The translations under genes and the position numbers were made by a program. This document shows, piece after piece, positions 1 to 8,682 of a DNA stretch of 64,000 nucleotides. The notes beneath the pieces are model-generated. The model was given only the letters and a program-made list of their open reading frames with translations. It made no database searches and was not told the DNA's origin. Origin of the DNA: Lebetimonas natsushimae (GTDB taxonomy: Bacteria > Campylobacterota > Campylobacteria > Campylobacterales > Nautiliaceae); NCBI RefSeq assembly GCF_002335445.1, contig NZ_BDME01000001.1, positions 434,001 to 498,000 of the forward strand. Direction: 5' to 3'. Positions within the stretch are counted from its first letter, which is position 1, and each line of letters starts with the position of its first letter.

Positions 1-1
1 G

Positions 2-2254
2 GTCGCGAACACATGGGGTTATGGCGCTATGACAAACCATTTGGGAGATATTCAAAATTCTAAAGCAATTATAATTTTTGGTGCTAACCCAGCAGTTAAC
101 CATCCGGTAGGATTTAAACACATTTTAAAAGCAAAAGAAAGAAATAATGCTACTTTAATTGTAATAGATCCAAGATATACAAAAACTGCTGCAAAAGCAG
201 ACCTTTATGCAAGAATTAGACCGGGTACTGACATTCCATTTATGTACGGTATGCTTCATTTAATATTCAAACACGGCTGGCATGATGAGTCATTCATTAA
301 AGACAGAGTGTTTGGTATGGAACATGTAATAAAAGAAGCAAAAAAATGGACTCCGGAAAAAGTTGCAGATGTAACAGGTGTTGATGTTGATACATTAATT
401 GAAATTACAAGAGCTTATGCTACAAGTAAACCTGGAACATTAATTTGGGCAATGGGTCTAACTCAGCATTCAATTGGTTCATCTAATACAAGAATGGCTC
501 CTATATTACAGCTTTCTTTAGGCAATATGGGTAAATTCGGTGGTGGATGTAACATTTTAAGAGGACATGATAATGTTCAGGGTGCAACAGATATGTGTTG
601 TTTATCACATTCACTTCCTGGATATTACGGATTAAGTGAAGGAAGTTGGAAATATTTTGCACATAACTGGGGAGTTGATTTTAAATGGCTACAAAGAAGA
701 TTTGATACTCCAAAAATGATGCATACAAAAGGATTTACACTTGCTAAATGGTGGCAAGGAGTACTTAGAGAAGAAAAAATTTATCAAAGAACACCAATAA
801 GAGCTCTATGGGTACAAGGAAACGGTATCACTTCAATTGCCCAGACAGCAAAAGTACAACAGGCTCTTGATAAATTGGATTTATTGGTTGTTGCAGAACC
901 GTTTGCAAACGAAGCTGCGGTAATTACAAATAAAAAAGACAATGTTTATATTTTACCAACTGCAACTCAGTTTGAAAGTGAGGGAAGTGTTACTGCTACA
1001 AACAGAACTGCTCAGTGGAGAAGTAAAGTAGTAGATCCACTTTATGAATCTAAAACTGACGAAGAAATTATGTTTGCATTTGCTAAAAAATTCGGTTTTT
1101 ATGATGAATTTGTACGTGGTATGATGATGGGTGTAAGAAACGGAAAAGCCGTAAAAGTTAAAAATACATTCAAATGGCCAGAAGATGCTACAAGAGAAAT
1201 TGCAAGAATTATTAAAACTATCGGTTTAACAGGTTGGACACCTGAGAGACTAAAAAGACATCAGCAAAACTGGCATATGTTTGATGAAGTAACCCTTAAG
1301 GGTATAGGTCCTATGAAAGGCGAATATTACGGATTGCCATGGCCATGCTGGACTGAAGATCACCCTGGAAGCCCAGTATTGTATAACATAGATATTCCAG
1401 TAATGGAAGGTGGAATGGGATTCAGGGCAAGATTCGGTACTGAATATAAAGGTCAGGATTTATTGGCAGGACCTCATGCAACTATTAAAGGTGCAAAAGT
1501 AAAAGGCGGATATCCTGAACTCACAAAAGACAATATTGAAAAAGTTCTTGGTATTAAACTTTCACCAAGAGAAAAAGCTATTATGGGTAAAAACTGGAAA
1601 GTCGACTTAAGCGGTCTTATTGCAAAATATGCTCTTAAAGCAGGAGTTGCACCATACGGTAATGCAAGAGCAAGGGCTTATGTATGGACATTCCCAGATA
1701 AAATCCCAATGCACAGAGAACCGCTTCATACACCAAGATATGATTTGGCTAAAAAATATCCGACATATCCTGATAAAAAGAACCATTACAGGGTTGATAC
1801 AAAATATATGTCAATTCAAAAAACAGATTGGGCAAAAGAATTCCCAATTATTCTTACAACAGGAAGACTTGTTATGTACAGCGGTGCCGGAATTATTGAA
1901 AGAAGTAGTAAATACCTTGCTGCATTGGTTCCTGAAATGTTTGCAAGTATTAACCCAGAACTTGCTTACAAATATGGAATTAAAGACGGTGATATGATTT
2001 GGATCCATTCACCAGAAGGTACAAAGATTAAAGTAAAAGCAAGATTTACTTATGCAGTGGCACCTGATAGGATTTTCTTGCCATATCATTTTGCCGGAAT
2101 TATGCAAGGCGTTGATATGAGCGATAATTATCCAGAAGGAACTAAACCGTATGCGATTGGTGAGAGTGCAAATACAGTAACTAACTATGGATACGATATT
2201 GTTACCCAAATTCCTGAGACAAAAGCCGGATTAGTCCGCATTGAAAAAGCGTAA
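2..2254 (+). CDS. fdhA: Formate dehydrogenase catalytic (alpha) subunit, 5'-truncated by window edge
   Basis: Molybdopterin (Mo or W) oxidoreductase that oxidises formate to CO2 on the periplasmic side. The frame is open from base 2, so the ATG at 29 is internal: the visible start VANTWGYGAMTN aligns with the stretch just after the active-site residue in FdnG/FdhA proteins. About 750 residues are visible of a protein usually over 900. The middle carries the pterin-binding domains (FGANPAVNHPVGF, GQ-rich GGCNILRGHDNVQG) and the end is the C-terminal molydopterin dinucleotide-binding domain (LTTGRLVMYSG... ESANTVTNYGYD). The iron-sulfur N-terminus, Tat signal and the Sec/Cys ligand lie left of the window. 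It is followed by its FeS and cytochrome b subunits. Confidence 0.93.
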   Translation, partial: VANTWGYGAMTNHLGDIQNSKAIIIFGANPAVNHPVGFKHILKAKERNNATLIVIDPRYTKTAAKADLYARIRPGTDIPFMYGMLHLIFKHGWHDESFIKDRVFGMEHVIKEAKKWTPEKVADVTGVDVDTLIEITRAYATSKPGTLIWAMGLTQHSIGSSNTRMAPILQLSLGNMGKFGGGCNILRGHDNVQGATDMCCLSHSLPGYYGLSEGSWKYFAHNWGVDFKWLQRRFDTPKMMHTKGFTLAKWWQGVLREEKIYQRTPIRALWVQGNGITSIAQTAKVQQALDKLDLLVVAEPFANEAAVITNKKDNVYILPTATQFESEGSVTATNRTAQWRSKVVDPLYESKTDEEIMFAFAKKFGFYDEFVRGMMMGVRNGKAVKVKNTFKWPEDATREIARIIKTIGLTGWTPERLKRHQQNWHMFDEVTLKGIGPMKGEYYGLPWPCWTEDHPGSPVLYNIDIPVMEGGMGFRARFGTEYKGQDLLAGPHATIKGAKVKGGYPELTKDNIEKVLGIKLSPREKAIMGKNWKVDLSGLIAKYALKAGVAPYGNARARAYVWTFPDKIPMHREPLHTPRYDLAKKYPTYPDKKNHYRVDTKYMSIQKTDWAKEFPIILTTGRLVMYSGAGIIERSSKYLAALVPEMFASINPELAYKYGIKDGDMIWIHSPEGTKIKVKARFTYAVAPDRIFLPYHFAGIMQGVDMSDNYPEGTKPYAIGESANTVTNYGYDIVTQIPETKAGLVRIEKA

Positions 2255-2264
2255 GGAGTAAGAT

Positions 2265-2861
2265 ATGTATGAATATGCAAGAATGAAATTTTACTGCGAT
2301 GAAGACAGATGTATAGAATGTAATGCCTGTACAATAGCTTGTGCGGAAGCACACGAATTACCTGTGGGCATTCATAGAAGAAAAGTAGTTACATTAAACG
2401 AAGGAATTGAGGGTAAAGAATTTTCCGTATCCATAGCTTGTATGCACTGTACTGATGCACCTTGTTCACAAGTTTGTCCGGTTGATTGTTTTTATATAAG
2501 AGCGGACGGAATAGTTTTGCATGACAAAGATAAATGTATAGGTTGCGGTTATTGCTTATACGCCTGTCCTTTTGGAGCTCCTCAGTTTCCAAGAGACGGA
2601 GCGTTTGGAATTAGGGGAGTTATGGATAAATGTACAATGTGTGCAGGTGGTCCTGCTCCTACTTTTTCTGAAAAAGAGTATCAATTATATGGTCAAAACA
2701 GAATTGCTGAAGGAAAAGTACCTATGTGTGCTGCGGTATGTTCAACTAATGCGTTAATAGTCGGAGATGCTGAAAGCGTTTCTAAAATAAAAAGAGAAAG
2801 AGACGCAGCTAAAGGTAAAGGGCCTATGACTCCATACGGATGGGATCAGGCGTATAAATAA
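2265..2861 (+). CDS. fdhB: Formate dehydrogenase iron-sulfur (beta) subunit
   Basis: Electron-transfer subunit that passes electrons from FdhA to the membrane cytochrome. The 198 residues hold four cysteine clusters typical of the FdnH/FdhB group: CIECNACTIAC near residue 16, CMHCTDAPCSQVCPVDC, CIGCGYCLYACP, and a CTMC ... CAAVC pair, enough for four [4Fe-4S] clusters. It lacks the C-terminal membrane anchor of E. coli FdnH, as in Campylobacter-type enzymes. A strong AAGGAG site sits 8 bases before the ATG; the gene starts 10 bases after fdhA and is clearly cotranscribed. Confidence 0.95.
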   Translation: MYEYARMKFYCDEDRCIECNACTIACAEAHELPVGIHRRKVVTLNEGIEGKEFSVSIACMHCTDAPCSQVCPVDCFYIRADGIVLHDKDKCIGCGYCLYACPFGAPQFPRDGAFGIRGVMDKCTMCAGGPAPTFSEKEYQLYGQNRIAEGKVPMCAAVCSTNALIVGDAESVSKIKRERDAAKGKGPMTPYGWDQAYK

Positions 2862-2870
2862 GGAGTTGTT

Positions 2871-3812
2871 ATGAAAAAATTACCGCTTTTTAGCGTAATA
2901 AGTCTTGGTTTTTTATATGCCGGAGTTGTTCCATTAGTGGAGCCAAATATGGCTCCACAGCATCCTGGAAGTAGACTAATCTCTCCAGAATTAATCGAAG
3001 CAATCCCTTCTTGGCATAAATATGGAGAATTGTTTTTGTATTTGCAGACCCATTGGGTTAAACTTTTATTTTTAATTGTTTTATTGGCAGTTCCTACAGT
3101 TTTTTTGCTTCATTATTTAATTGTAGGTCCTAAAATTTTTTCCCATGAAGGTAGAAAATTTTTAATTTTTCCTACATGGCAGAGAATTATTCACTGGATA
3201 GCTGCTTTAGGATTTATTTTATTAGTCCCTTCAGGATTTTTTATTATTTATGGAAAATATTTTGGAGGCGGTACTCCTATTAGATTTATGAGATATATGC
3301 ACGATATAGGGGCATTTTTATTTGCACTGGTTGTAATTCCTATGACCGTAATGTGGTTTAAAGAAATGCTCCCTCGTCTTTGGGATATTAAATGGATGAT
3401 GATACTTGGAGGATATTTAAGTAAGGAAAAAAGAGAAATTCCTGCAAGTAAATTTAATGCTGGACAGAAAATGTGGTATTGGGTTGCAATGTTTGGCGGA
3501 ATGGTTATGATTATAACAGGTGTTATGATGTATTTTCAGGATTTTGACATAGCCCTCCTTAAAAAACTGAATTTATATCAAATTGATCTGTTAAGATTAG
3601 CCATTATGATTCACTTAGGATTGGCGTTGTTGATTGTTGCGTTCTTTTTTACCCATTTATATATGTCTCTTTTTGCCATTAAAGGTTCAATAGAATCTAT
3701 GATAGATGGTTGTAAAAGTGAAGATGAGCTTAAACATTTACATTCTATTTATTATAAAAAGATTATTAAAGAAGGCAAAGATAAAGAACTTGCCGAAAAA
3801 TGTAAAGATTAA
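2871..3812 (+). CDS. fdhC: Formate dehydrogenase cytochrome b (gamma) subunit
   Basis: Membrane di-heme cytochrome b556 that anchors the dehydrogenase and feeds electrons to the quinone pool. The 313-residue protein has an N-terminal hydrophobic segment (about 5-20) followed by a periplasmic stretch with Trp and Pro, then four or five strong membrane helices from about residue 62. The motif WQRIIHWIAALGF and MIHLGLALLIVAFFFTHLYMS carry the expected heme-ligand histidines. It starts 9 bases after fdhB behind an AAGGAG site and is the last gene of the operon, followed immediately by a terminator hairpin. Confidence 0.93.
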   Translation: MKKLPLFSVISLGFLYAGVVPLVEPNMAPQHPGSRLISPELIEAIPSWHKYGELFLYLQTHWVKLLFLIVLLAVPTVFLLHYLIVGPKIFSHEGRKFLIFPTWQRIIHWIAALGFILLVPSGFFIIYGKYFGGGTPIRFMRYMHDIGAFLFALVVIPMTVMWFKEMLPRLWDIKWMMILGGYLSKEKREIPASKFNAGQKMWYWVAMFGGMVMIITGVMMYFQDFDIALLKKLNLYQIDLLRLAIMIHLGLALLIVAFFFTHLYMSLFAIKGSIESMIDGCKSEDELKHLHSIYYKKIIKEGKDKELAEKCKD

Positions 3813-3848
3813 AACAGACTAATTTTTTAGTCTGTTTATTTTTATTGC
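3813..3848 (+). terminator. Intrinsic terminator of the fdh operon
   Basis: Directly after the fdhC stop codon a perfect 10-bp hairpin, AACAGACTAA / TTAGTCTGTT with a four-T loop (3813-3836), runs into a T-rich tract. It separates the dehydrogenase operon from the tungstate importer operon. Confidence 0.9.
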
Positions 3849-3873
3849 TTTTTTGGATTTGTCTCATTAAAAA

Positions 3874-3954
3874 TATGCAAAAAATGCATAAAAAAATATG
3901 CTTTTTTGTCATATAAAAAACAATTTTGTTTTTTTTTATGCAGTAAAATATGCA
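3874..3954 (+). promoter_or_regulatory. Array of TATGC(A) boxes upstream of wtpA, candidate operator
   Basis: The 130-base gap before wtpA holds a perfect inverted repeat, TATGCA-N5-TGCATA, at 3874-3890. Further TATGC boxes follow at 3897-3901, 3937-3942 and 3949-3954. The repeated hexamer and the palindrome are seen directly; that they bind a metal-responsive repressor of the ModE/TupR kind is inference from the adjacent oxyanion importer. The last box overlaps an in-frame ATG at 3950, one reason to prefer a later start for wtpA. Confidence 0.5.
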
Positions 3955-3976
3955 AAATTTCCATAAAAGGGAAAGA

Positions 3977-4927
3977 GTGAAAAAAATGTTAATTGCACTA
4001 GCAGCTTTGGTTTTGTTTGCAAAAGAGCAGATAGTTGTATTTCATGCGGGAAGTCTGAGTGTTCCGTTTTCGCAGATTGAACAAAAGTTTGAAAAAAAAT
4101 ATCCCCAGTATGATGTTGTAAGGGAAGCGGCCGGGAGCAGGGCGTGTGCCAGAAAAATTACAGATCTGCACCGCAGGGCTGATGTAATGGCGAGTGCTGA
4201 TTATAAGGTAATTGATAATTTATTAAGACCAAATTATGCTAAATTTAATGCATTATTTGCAACAAATGAAATGATTATAGCATATACTCCGCATTCAAAA
4301 TATGCCGATAAAATTAATTCAAATAACTGGATGGATATTTTGCTAAAACCTGGTGTAAAAGTGGGACATTCAAATCCTAATTTGGACCCGTGCGGTTACA
4401 GGGCAATGATTGTAGCTAAACTTGCTGGGATTTATTACAACAGACCAAAATTTTTTGATGAATTGTTTGGTTATGGGGATAGTTATGAAAACGGAGAGGA
4501 AAATAGAAATAAAGTTGTAGTCAGACCAAAAGAGACAGATTTATTAGGTTTACTTGAAGCCGGAGCATTTGATTATCTCTTTATTTATAAATCTGTTGCA
4601 ATGCAGCATCATTTAAAATATATTACATTGCCTCCTCAAATTAATTTAGGGGATAAAAAATATGCCTCCTTTTATAAAAAAGCAAGTTTCAAAATTACAG
4701 GCAAAAAACCCGGAACTTATATTGTAAAAAGAGGTGCTCCTATGGTTTATGGGATTACAGTTGTTGAAAATAAAAAAGAAGGACTCCCTCCTCATGAAAA
4801 AGGTGCTGTTTTATTTGTAAAATATCTACTTTCTCCAGAAGGTCAGGCAATAATGAAAAAAAACGGCCAGGGTGTGATTAATCCGCCTATAATTGAGGGA
4901 GATGATAATATATTAAAAAAATATTAA
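3977..4927 (+). CDS. wtpA: Tungstate/molybdate ABC transporter, periplasmic binding protein (WtpA family)
   Basis: Solute-binding protein capturing tungstate or molybdate for import. The mature part starts IVVFHAGSLSVPF and carries the WtpA hallmarks GSRACARKI, ADVMASADY, FATNEMIIAYT and LDPCGYRAMI. I place the start at the GTG at 3977 (preceded by AAAGGGAAAG), which gives a compact signal peptide of two lysines and a hydrophobic stretch ending FA. The ATG at 3950 adds nine charged residues and lies inside an operator-like repeat; an ATG at 3986 is also possible. WtpA is best known from Archaea and is a different family from the TupA/ModA proteins. It leads the wtpA-61aa-wtpC-wtpB operon. Confidence 0.9.
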   Translation: MKKMLIALAALVLFAKEQIVVFHAGSLSVPFSQIEQKFEKKYPQYDVVREAAGSRACARKITDLHRRADVMASADYKVIDNLLRPNYAKFNALFATNEMIIAYTPHSKYADKINSNNWMDILLKPGVKVGHSNPNLDPCGYRAMIVAKLAGIYYNRPKFFDELFGYGDSYENGEENRNKVVVRPKETDLLGLLEAGAFDYLFIYKSVAMQHHLKYITLPPQINLGDKKYASFYKKASFKITGKKPGTYIVKRGAPMVYGITVVENKKEGLPPHEKGAVLFVKYLLSPEGQAIMKKNGQGVINPPIIEGDDNILKKY

Positions 4928-4937
4928 AGGAGACAAA

Positions 4938-5123
4938 ATGTTTATAGAATTAAATGACAGGGTTTACATCAATTTAAATAAAATTACAAGAATTAAAATA
5001 GATGAAGTACAGGATGGTATAAGGGTTAGATTTTATGAAGGAAACGACCAGGTTGCAAAATCTCAAAGATTTGAGAGTGTAAAAGAAGCAAAAGAATGGA
5101 TTAAAAATAAACTTTTAGGATAA
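4938..5123 (+). CDS. Small conserved-looking protein inside the wtp operon, function unknown
   Basis: A 61-residue soluble protein between wtpA and wtpC, with its own AAAGGAG site, 10 bases after wtpA and 2 bases before wtpC. The sequence alternates hydrophobic and polar residues as expected for a small beta sheet (FIELNDRVYINLNKITRIKI, then IRVRFYEG) and ends in a basic amphipathic helix (SVKEAKEWIKNKLLG). No signal peptide, cysteines or known metal motif is visible. Its position suggests a role in oxyanion uptake or its control, but I do not recognise the family. Confidence 0.75.
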   Translation: MFIELNDRVYINLNKITRIKIDEVQDGIRVRFYEGNDQVAKSQRFESVKEAKEWIKNKLLG

Positions 5124-5125
5124 AT

Positions 5126-6097
5126 ATGCTAAAACTTGAAAATATTTTTTTAAAAAAAGGCGATTTTATTTTAAATCAGATTTCGTTTGATGTAAAAGAT
5201 AATGAATATGTTGTAATACTTGGAAAAACAGGAAGCGGGAAGACTCTGCTTCTTGAATCCATAGCCGGTTTTCATAAAATTGAAGGGAAAATTTATTTTA
5301 ATGATAAAGATGTTACAAACTTTGCTCCTGAAAAAAGAAATTTTGGATTTTTGTATCAGGATTTTCAACTTTTTAGAAATTTAAATGTTGAAAAAAATAT
5401 CCGTTTTTCAGAAAAATTTAAAGGAAAAGATAAAAAATTATTTGATGATTTAGTAGATTTCTTAAATTTAAAACATCTTTTGAAAAGGGATGTTTTAAGT
5501 TTAAGCGGAGGGGAAAAACAGAGGATTGCACTTGCAAGGGCGATATATTCAAGACCTAAAATACTGCTTTTGGATGAGCCTTTAAGTGCGATTGACCCGA
5601 CTCTGAGAAATGAGATTATGAAAAATTTAAAACAGCTGCCTGAAAGATATAACATTTCTGTAATTCATGTAACGCATAATTTCAGGGAAGCTTCTTACTT
5701 AGCTGACAAAATAGGAATAATTTTAAAAGGGAAGCTTTTACAGTTTGATGATGCCGCTCAGGTTTTAAATTCTCCTGCTTCTTTGGAAGTTGCCAAATTT
5801 TTAGGGTTTAAAAATATTTTTGAGCTCTCAATGTTAGGATTTGAAAATTCACATAAATATTTTTCAATAGATCCTAATTTAATTTATCTCTCAAAAGAAA
5901 AAAAAGATTATGATTACTGTTTTAGTGGCATAGTTGATGAAATAATGGGAATTACCGATCATTACAAAATTTATGTAAATGTTGATGGAAAAATATTTTT
6001 TATAAAGGTTTCAAAAAATTATTTTAAAGAACTTGATATAAAAAAAGGTGATGAAGTTTTTGTATGTTTTAATAAAAAAGATATTGTATTTGTTTAG
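5126..6097 (+). CDS. wtpC: Tungstate/molybdate ABC transporter ATPase
   Basis: Cytoplasmic ATPase driving oxyanion import through WtpB. Walker A GKTGSGKT at residues 33-40, Q-loop YQDFQ near 78, signature LSGGEKQR from 126, Walker B ILLLDEP at 146-152 and the H-loop HVTHNF. Residues from about 255 onward form an accessory C-terminal region like the MOP/TOBE domains found in ModC and WtpC proteins, which bind the transported oxyanion and can gate the transporter. The gene begins 2 bases after the preceding small gene and is followed by the permease. Confidence 0.88.
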   Translation: MLKLENIFLKKGDFILNQISFDVKDNEYVVILGKTGSGKTLLLESIAGFHKIEGKIYFNDKDVTNFAPEKRNFGFLYQDFQLFRNLNVEKNIRFSEKFKGKDKKLFDDLVDFLNLKHLLKRDVLSLSGGEKQRIALARAIYSRPKILLLDEPLSAIDPTLRNEIMKNLKQLPERYNISVIHVTHNFREASYLADKIGIILKGKLLQFDDAAQVLNSPASLEVAKFLGFKNIFELSMLGFENSHKYFSIDPNLIYLSKEKKDYDYCFSGIVDEIMGITDHYKIYVNVDGKIFFIKVSKNYFKELDIKKGDEVFVCFNKKDIVFV

Positions 6098-6105
6098 GAG
6101 GATGG

Positions 6106-6861
6106 ATGAAAAAAGTTTTTATAGTGCTCGGACTTATTATATTACTCTTTTTGACACTTCCGTTATGCAAACTGATTTTTGGTATTTCTTTGAATCAATA
6201 CATTAATACCGTCAACGATAAAGAAGTTATAAATTCCATTTTTTTGACTATGAAAGTTTCATTTTTATCTACTCTTTTTGTTTTTTTTACAGGGGTGCCT
6301 TTAGCGTATCTGATCGCAAGAAACACTTTTTTTGGAAAAAGCGTGCTAGAGAGTATTATAGATATTCCCACAATGGTGCCGCATACTGCGGCTGGTATTG
6401 CACTGCTTATGACATTTGGGAGTGATGGAATTGAAAATTTTTTAGATAAAATAGGTTTAGGGTTTGTTGATTCAACTACCGGTATAATGGCTGCAATGAT
6501 GTTTTTATCGTCCCCGTATCTTATTAATTCCGCAAAAGAGGGATTTAAAAATATTGACCCAAAAATAGAAAATGTGTCTCGTTCGCTTGGGGCTTCTTTT
6601 TTTTATACCTTTGTAAGGGTTGTTTTGCCTCTTGCTAAAAAGGATTTGATAAACGGAATGCTCTTAATGTGGGCTAGGGGACTTGGAGAATTCGGAGCAG
6701 TTGTAATTATTGCTTATCATCCTATGGTTGCGCCTGTTTTGATATATGACAGATTTATAAATTTCGGACTCAATTATTCTGCTCCGGTTGCTGCTTTAAT
6801 GATTGTTCTTTCCATAATTATTTTTTCTGTTATTAGATATCTGAATAATAAATTTTTTTAA
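6106..6861 (+). CDS. wtpB: Tungstate/molybdate ABC transporter permease
   Basis: Integral membrane channel subunit of the importer, 251 residues with about six hydrophobic helices. The ATPase-docking EAA-type loop is visible as SRSLGASFFYTFVRVVLPLA, and the CysT/ModB-type motif ARGLGEFGAVVIIAYHP is near the end. Preceded by AGGAGGATGG eight bases after wtpC; it closes the operon. Confidence 0.88.
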   Translation: MKKVFIVLGLIILLFLTLPLCKLIFGISLNQYINTVNDKEVINSIFLTMKVSFLSTLFVFFTGVPLAYLIARNTFFGKSVLESIIDIPTMVPHTAAGIALLMTFGSDGIENFLDKIGLGFVDSTTGIMAAMMFLSSPYLINSAKEGFKNIDPKIENVSRSLGASFFYTFVRVVLPLAKKDLINGMLLMWARGLGEFGAVVIIAYHPMVAPVLIYDRFINFGLNYSAPVAALMIVLSIIIFSVIRYLNNKFF

Positions 6862-6864
6862 TGA

Positions 6865-6870
6865 TATAAT
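6865..6870 (+). promoter_or_regulatory. Putative -10 element for lepA
   Basis: TATAAT just after the wtpB stop and 20 bases before the lepA ATG. There is no classic -35, as is usual for sigma-70 promoters in this phylum. It implies lepA can be transcribed apart from the wtp operon. Confidence 0.5.
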
Positions 6871-6890
6871 TTCAATAAAAAAGGTATTTA

Positions 6891-8672
6891 ATGCAAGAAA
6901 TTATTAGAAACTTTTCCATTATAGCCCATATTGACCATGGAAAAAGTACACTTGCCGACAGACTTATAGAATTTACCGGAGGAATTAGCGAGAGGGAAAA
7001 AGAAGACCAGCTTCTTGATACAATGGATATAGAAAAAGAGAGGGGAATTACCATAAAAGCCCAAAGTGTAAGGCTTAAATATAAAGGTTACATTTTAAAT
7101 TTAATAGATACTCCGGGGCATGTGGATTTTTCACATGAAGTTAGTAAATCACTAAAAAGCAGCGAGGGTGCACTTCTTGTAGTAGATGCAACTCAGGGGG
7201 TTGAAGCCCAGACTCTTGCAAATGTTTATATGGCGGTTGATAATGATTTGGAAATTATACCTGTTATTAATAAAATAGATTTGCCAAGTGCCGAGCCTGA
7301 AAGGGTAGCGGAAGAGATTGAACAGACTATTGGGATTGATGCAAGCGAAGCAATTTTAGTTAGTGCAAAAACAGGAATTGGAATTGAAGAGCTGCTTGAT
7401 GCAATAATTGAAAGAATTCCAGCCCCTAAAGGTGATGAAAACGCTCCTACAAAAGCACTTATTTATGACAGTTGGTTTGATAATTATCTTGGTGCTATAT
7501 GTTTAGTGAGGGTGTTTGACGGGTCTATAAAAAAAGGGGATGAAGTTTTGGTAATGGGTACAGGTAAAAAACATAAAGTATTGGACCTTTTCTATCCACA
7601 TCCTCTTAAAAAACTGAAAACTGATGAAATTAAAACGGGAGAAGTCGGCGTAGTTGTAATGGGACTTAAAAATGTATCCGATATCAGGGTGGGGGATACC
7701 ATTACAAATGCTAAAAATCCTGCAAGTGAGCCTGCAGCTCCTTTTGAAGAGCCAAAAAGCTTTGTATTTGCAGGGATTTATCCGATTGATACGGATAAAT
7801 ATGACGACCTAAGAGATGCGCTTGAGAAACTCAAACTAAATGATTCATCAATTACATTTGAGCCTGAAACATCTCACGCACTTGGATTTGGATTTAGGGT
7901 TGGATTTTTAGGCTTACTTCATATGGAAGTGGTAAAAGAGAGGCTTGAGAGGGAATTTGGAATAGAGCTTATTGCCACCGCCCCAAGCGTTACATATAAA
8001 GTAAAACTCACAGACGGAAGTGAAATTGAAATTTCAAATCCATCAGACCTGCCGCCTCCTAACAAAATAGATAAAATTTACGAGCCTTATGTAAAAGCTA
8101 CAATCTTGACTCCTAGTGAATATGTGGGGAATTTAATCCAGTTTTTGAATGAAAAAAGGGGAATTCAGCTAAAAATGGATTATCTCTCCCCTGAGAGGGT
8201 TTTGCTTGAGTATGAACTGCCTCTTAATGAAATTGTGACTGATTTTTATGATAAATTAAAAACCTTGACGCGTGGATATGCTAGTTTTGATTATGAGCCT
8301 ATTGGATATAAAGAGGGTGATTTGGTTAAAATGGATATCAGGGTTGCTGGGGAAATTGTGGACGCTTTGAGTGTAATAGTGCCGAAAAACAAGGCTGAGA
8401 GAAAGGGAAGAGAATTAATAAAAGTTATGAAAGAACTAATCCCAAGACAATTATTTGAAGTTGCAATTCAGGCGAGCATCGGAAATAAAATTATTGCACG
8501 TGAAACTGTAAAAGCTCTTAGAAAAGATGTAACGGCGAAATGTTACGGTGGGGATATAAGCAGGAAAAGAAAGCTGCTTGAGAAACAAAAAGAGGGTAAA
8601 AAAAGAATGAAAGCAATAGGAAAAGTGAATATTCCTCAAGAAGCGTTTTTAAGTATTCTAAAAATTGATTAA
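6891..8672 (+). CDS. lepA: Elongation factor 4 (LepA), ribosomal back-translocase GTPase
   Basis: Translational GTPase that acts on stalled or mis-translocated ribosomes. Full length at 593 residues (E. coli 599). G1 motif AHIDHGKST at 12-20, then [16 protein letters not shown] and NKIDLP; domain III-V signatures include [21 protein letters not shown]; the LepA-specific C-terminal domain ends [18 protein letters not shown]. An AAAGG precedes the ATG. The downstream neighbour is convergent, separated by the first copy of the structured repeat. Confidence 0.97.
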   Translation: MQEIIRNFSIIAHIDHGKSTLADRLIEFTGGISEREKEDQLLDTMDIEKERGITIKAQSVRLKYKGYILNLIDTPGHVDFSHEVSKSLKSSEGALLVVDATQGVEAQTLANVYMAVDNDLEIIPVINKIDLPSAEPERVAEEIEQTIGIDASEAILVSAKTGIGIEELLDAIIERIPAPKGDENAPTKALIYDSWFDNYLGAICLVRVFDGSIKKGDEVLVMGTGKKHKVLDLFYPHPLKKLKTDEIKTGEVGVVVMGLKNVSDIRVGDTITNAKNPASEPAAPFEEPKSFVFAGIYPIDTDKYDDLRDALEKLKLNDSSITFEPETSHALGFGFRVGFLGLLHMEVVKERLEREFGIELIATAPSVTYKVKLTDGSEIEISNPSDLPPPNKIDKIYEPYVKATILTPSEYVGNLIQFLNEKRGIQLKMDYLSPERVLLEYELPLNEIVTDFYDKLKTLTRGYASFDYEPIGYKEGDLVKMDIRVAGEIVDALSVIVPKNKAERKGRELIKVMKELIPRQLFEVAIQASIGNKIIARETVKALRKDVTAKCYGGDISRKRKLLEKQKEGKKRMKAIGKVNIPQEAFLSILKID

Positions 8673-8682
8673 AAGTGGATAT

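Noticed and set aside
1811-2209. Antisense open frames within fdhA, and similar frames across the window
   Set aside because: Shadows of strong coding sequence: no ribosome sites, codon usage mirroring the real gene, no protein features.
3950-3976. ATG at 3950 as start of wtpA
   Set aside because: It lies inside a TATGCA operator box, has no ribosome site and would place charged residues ahead of the signal peptide.
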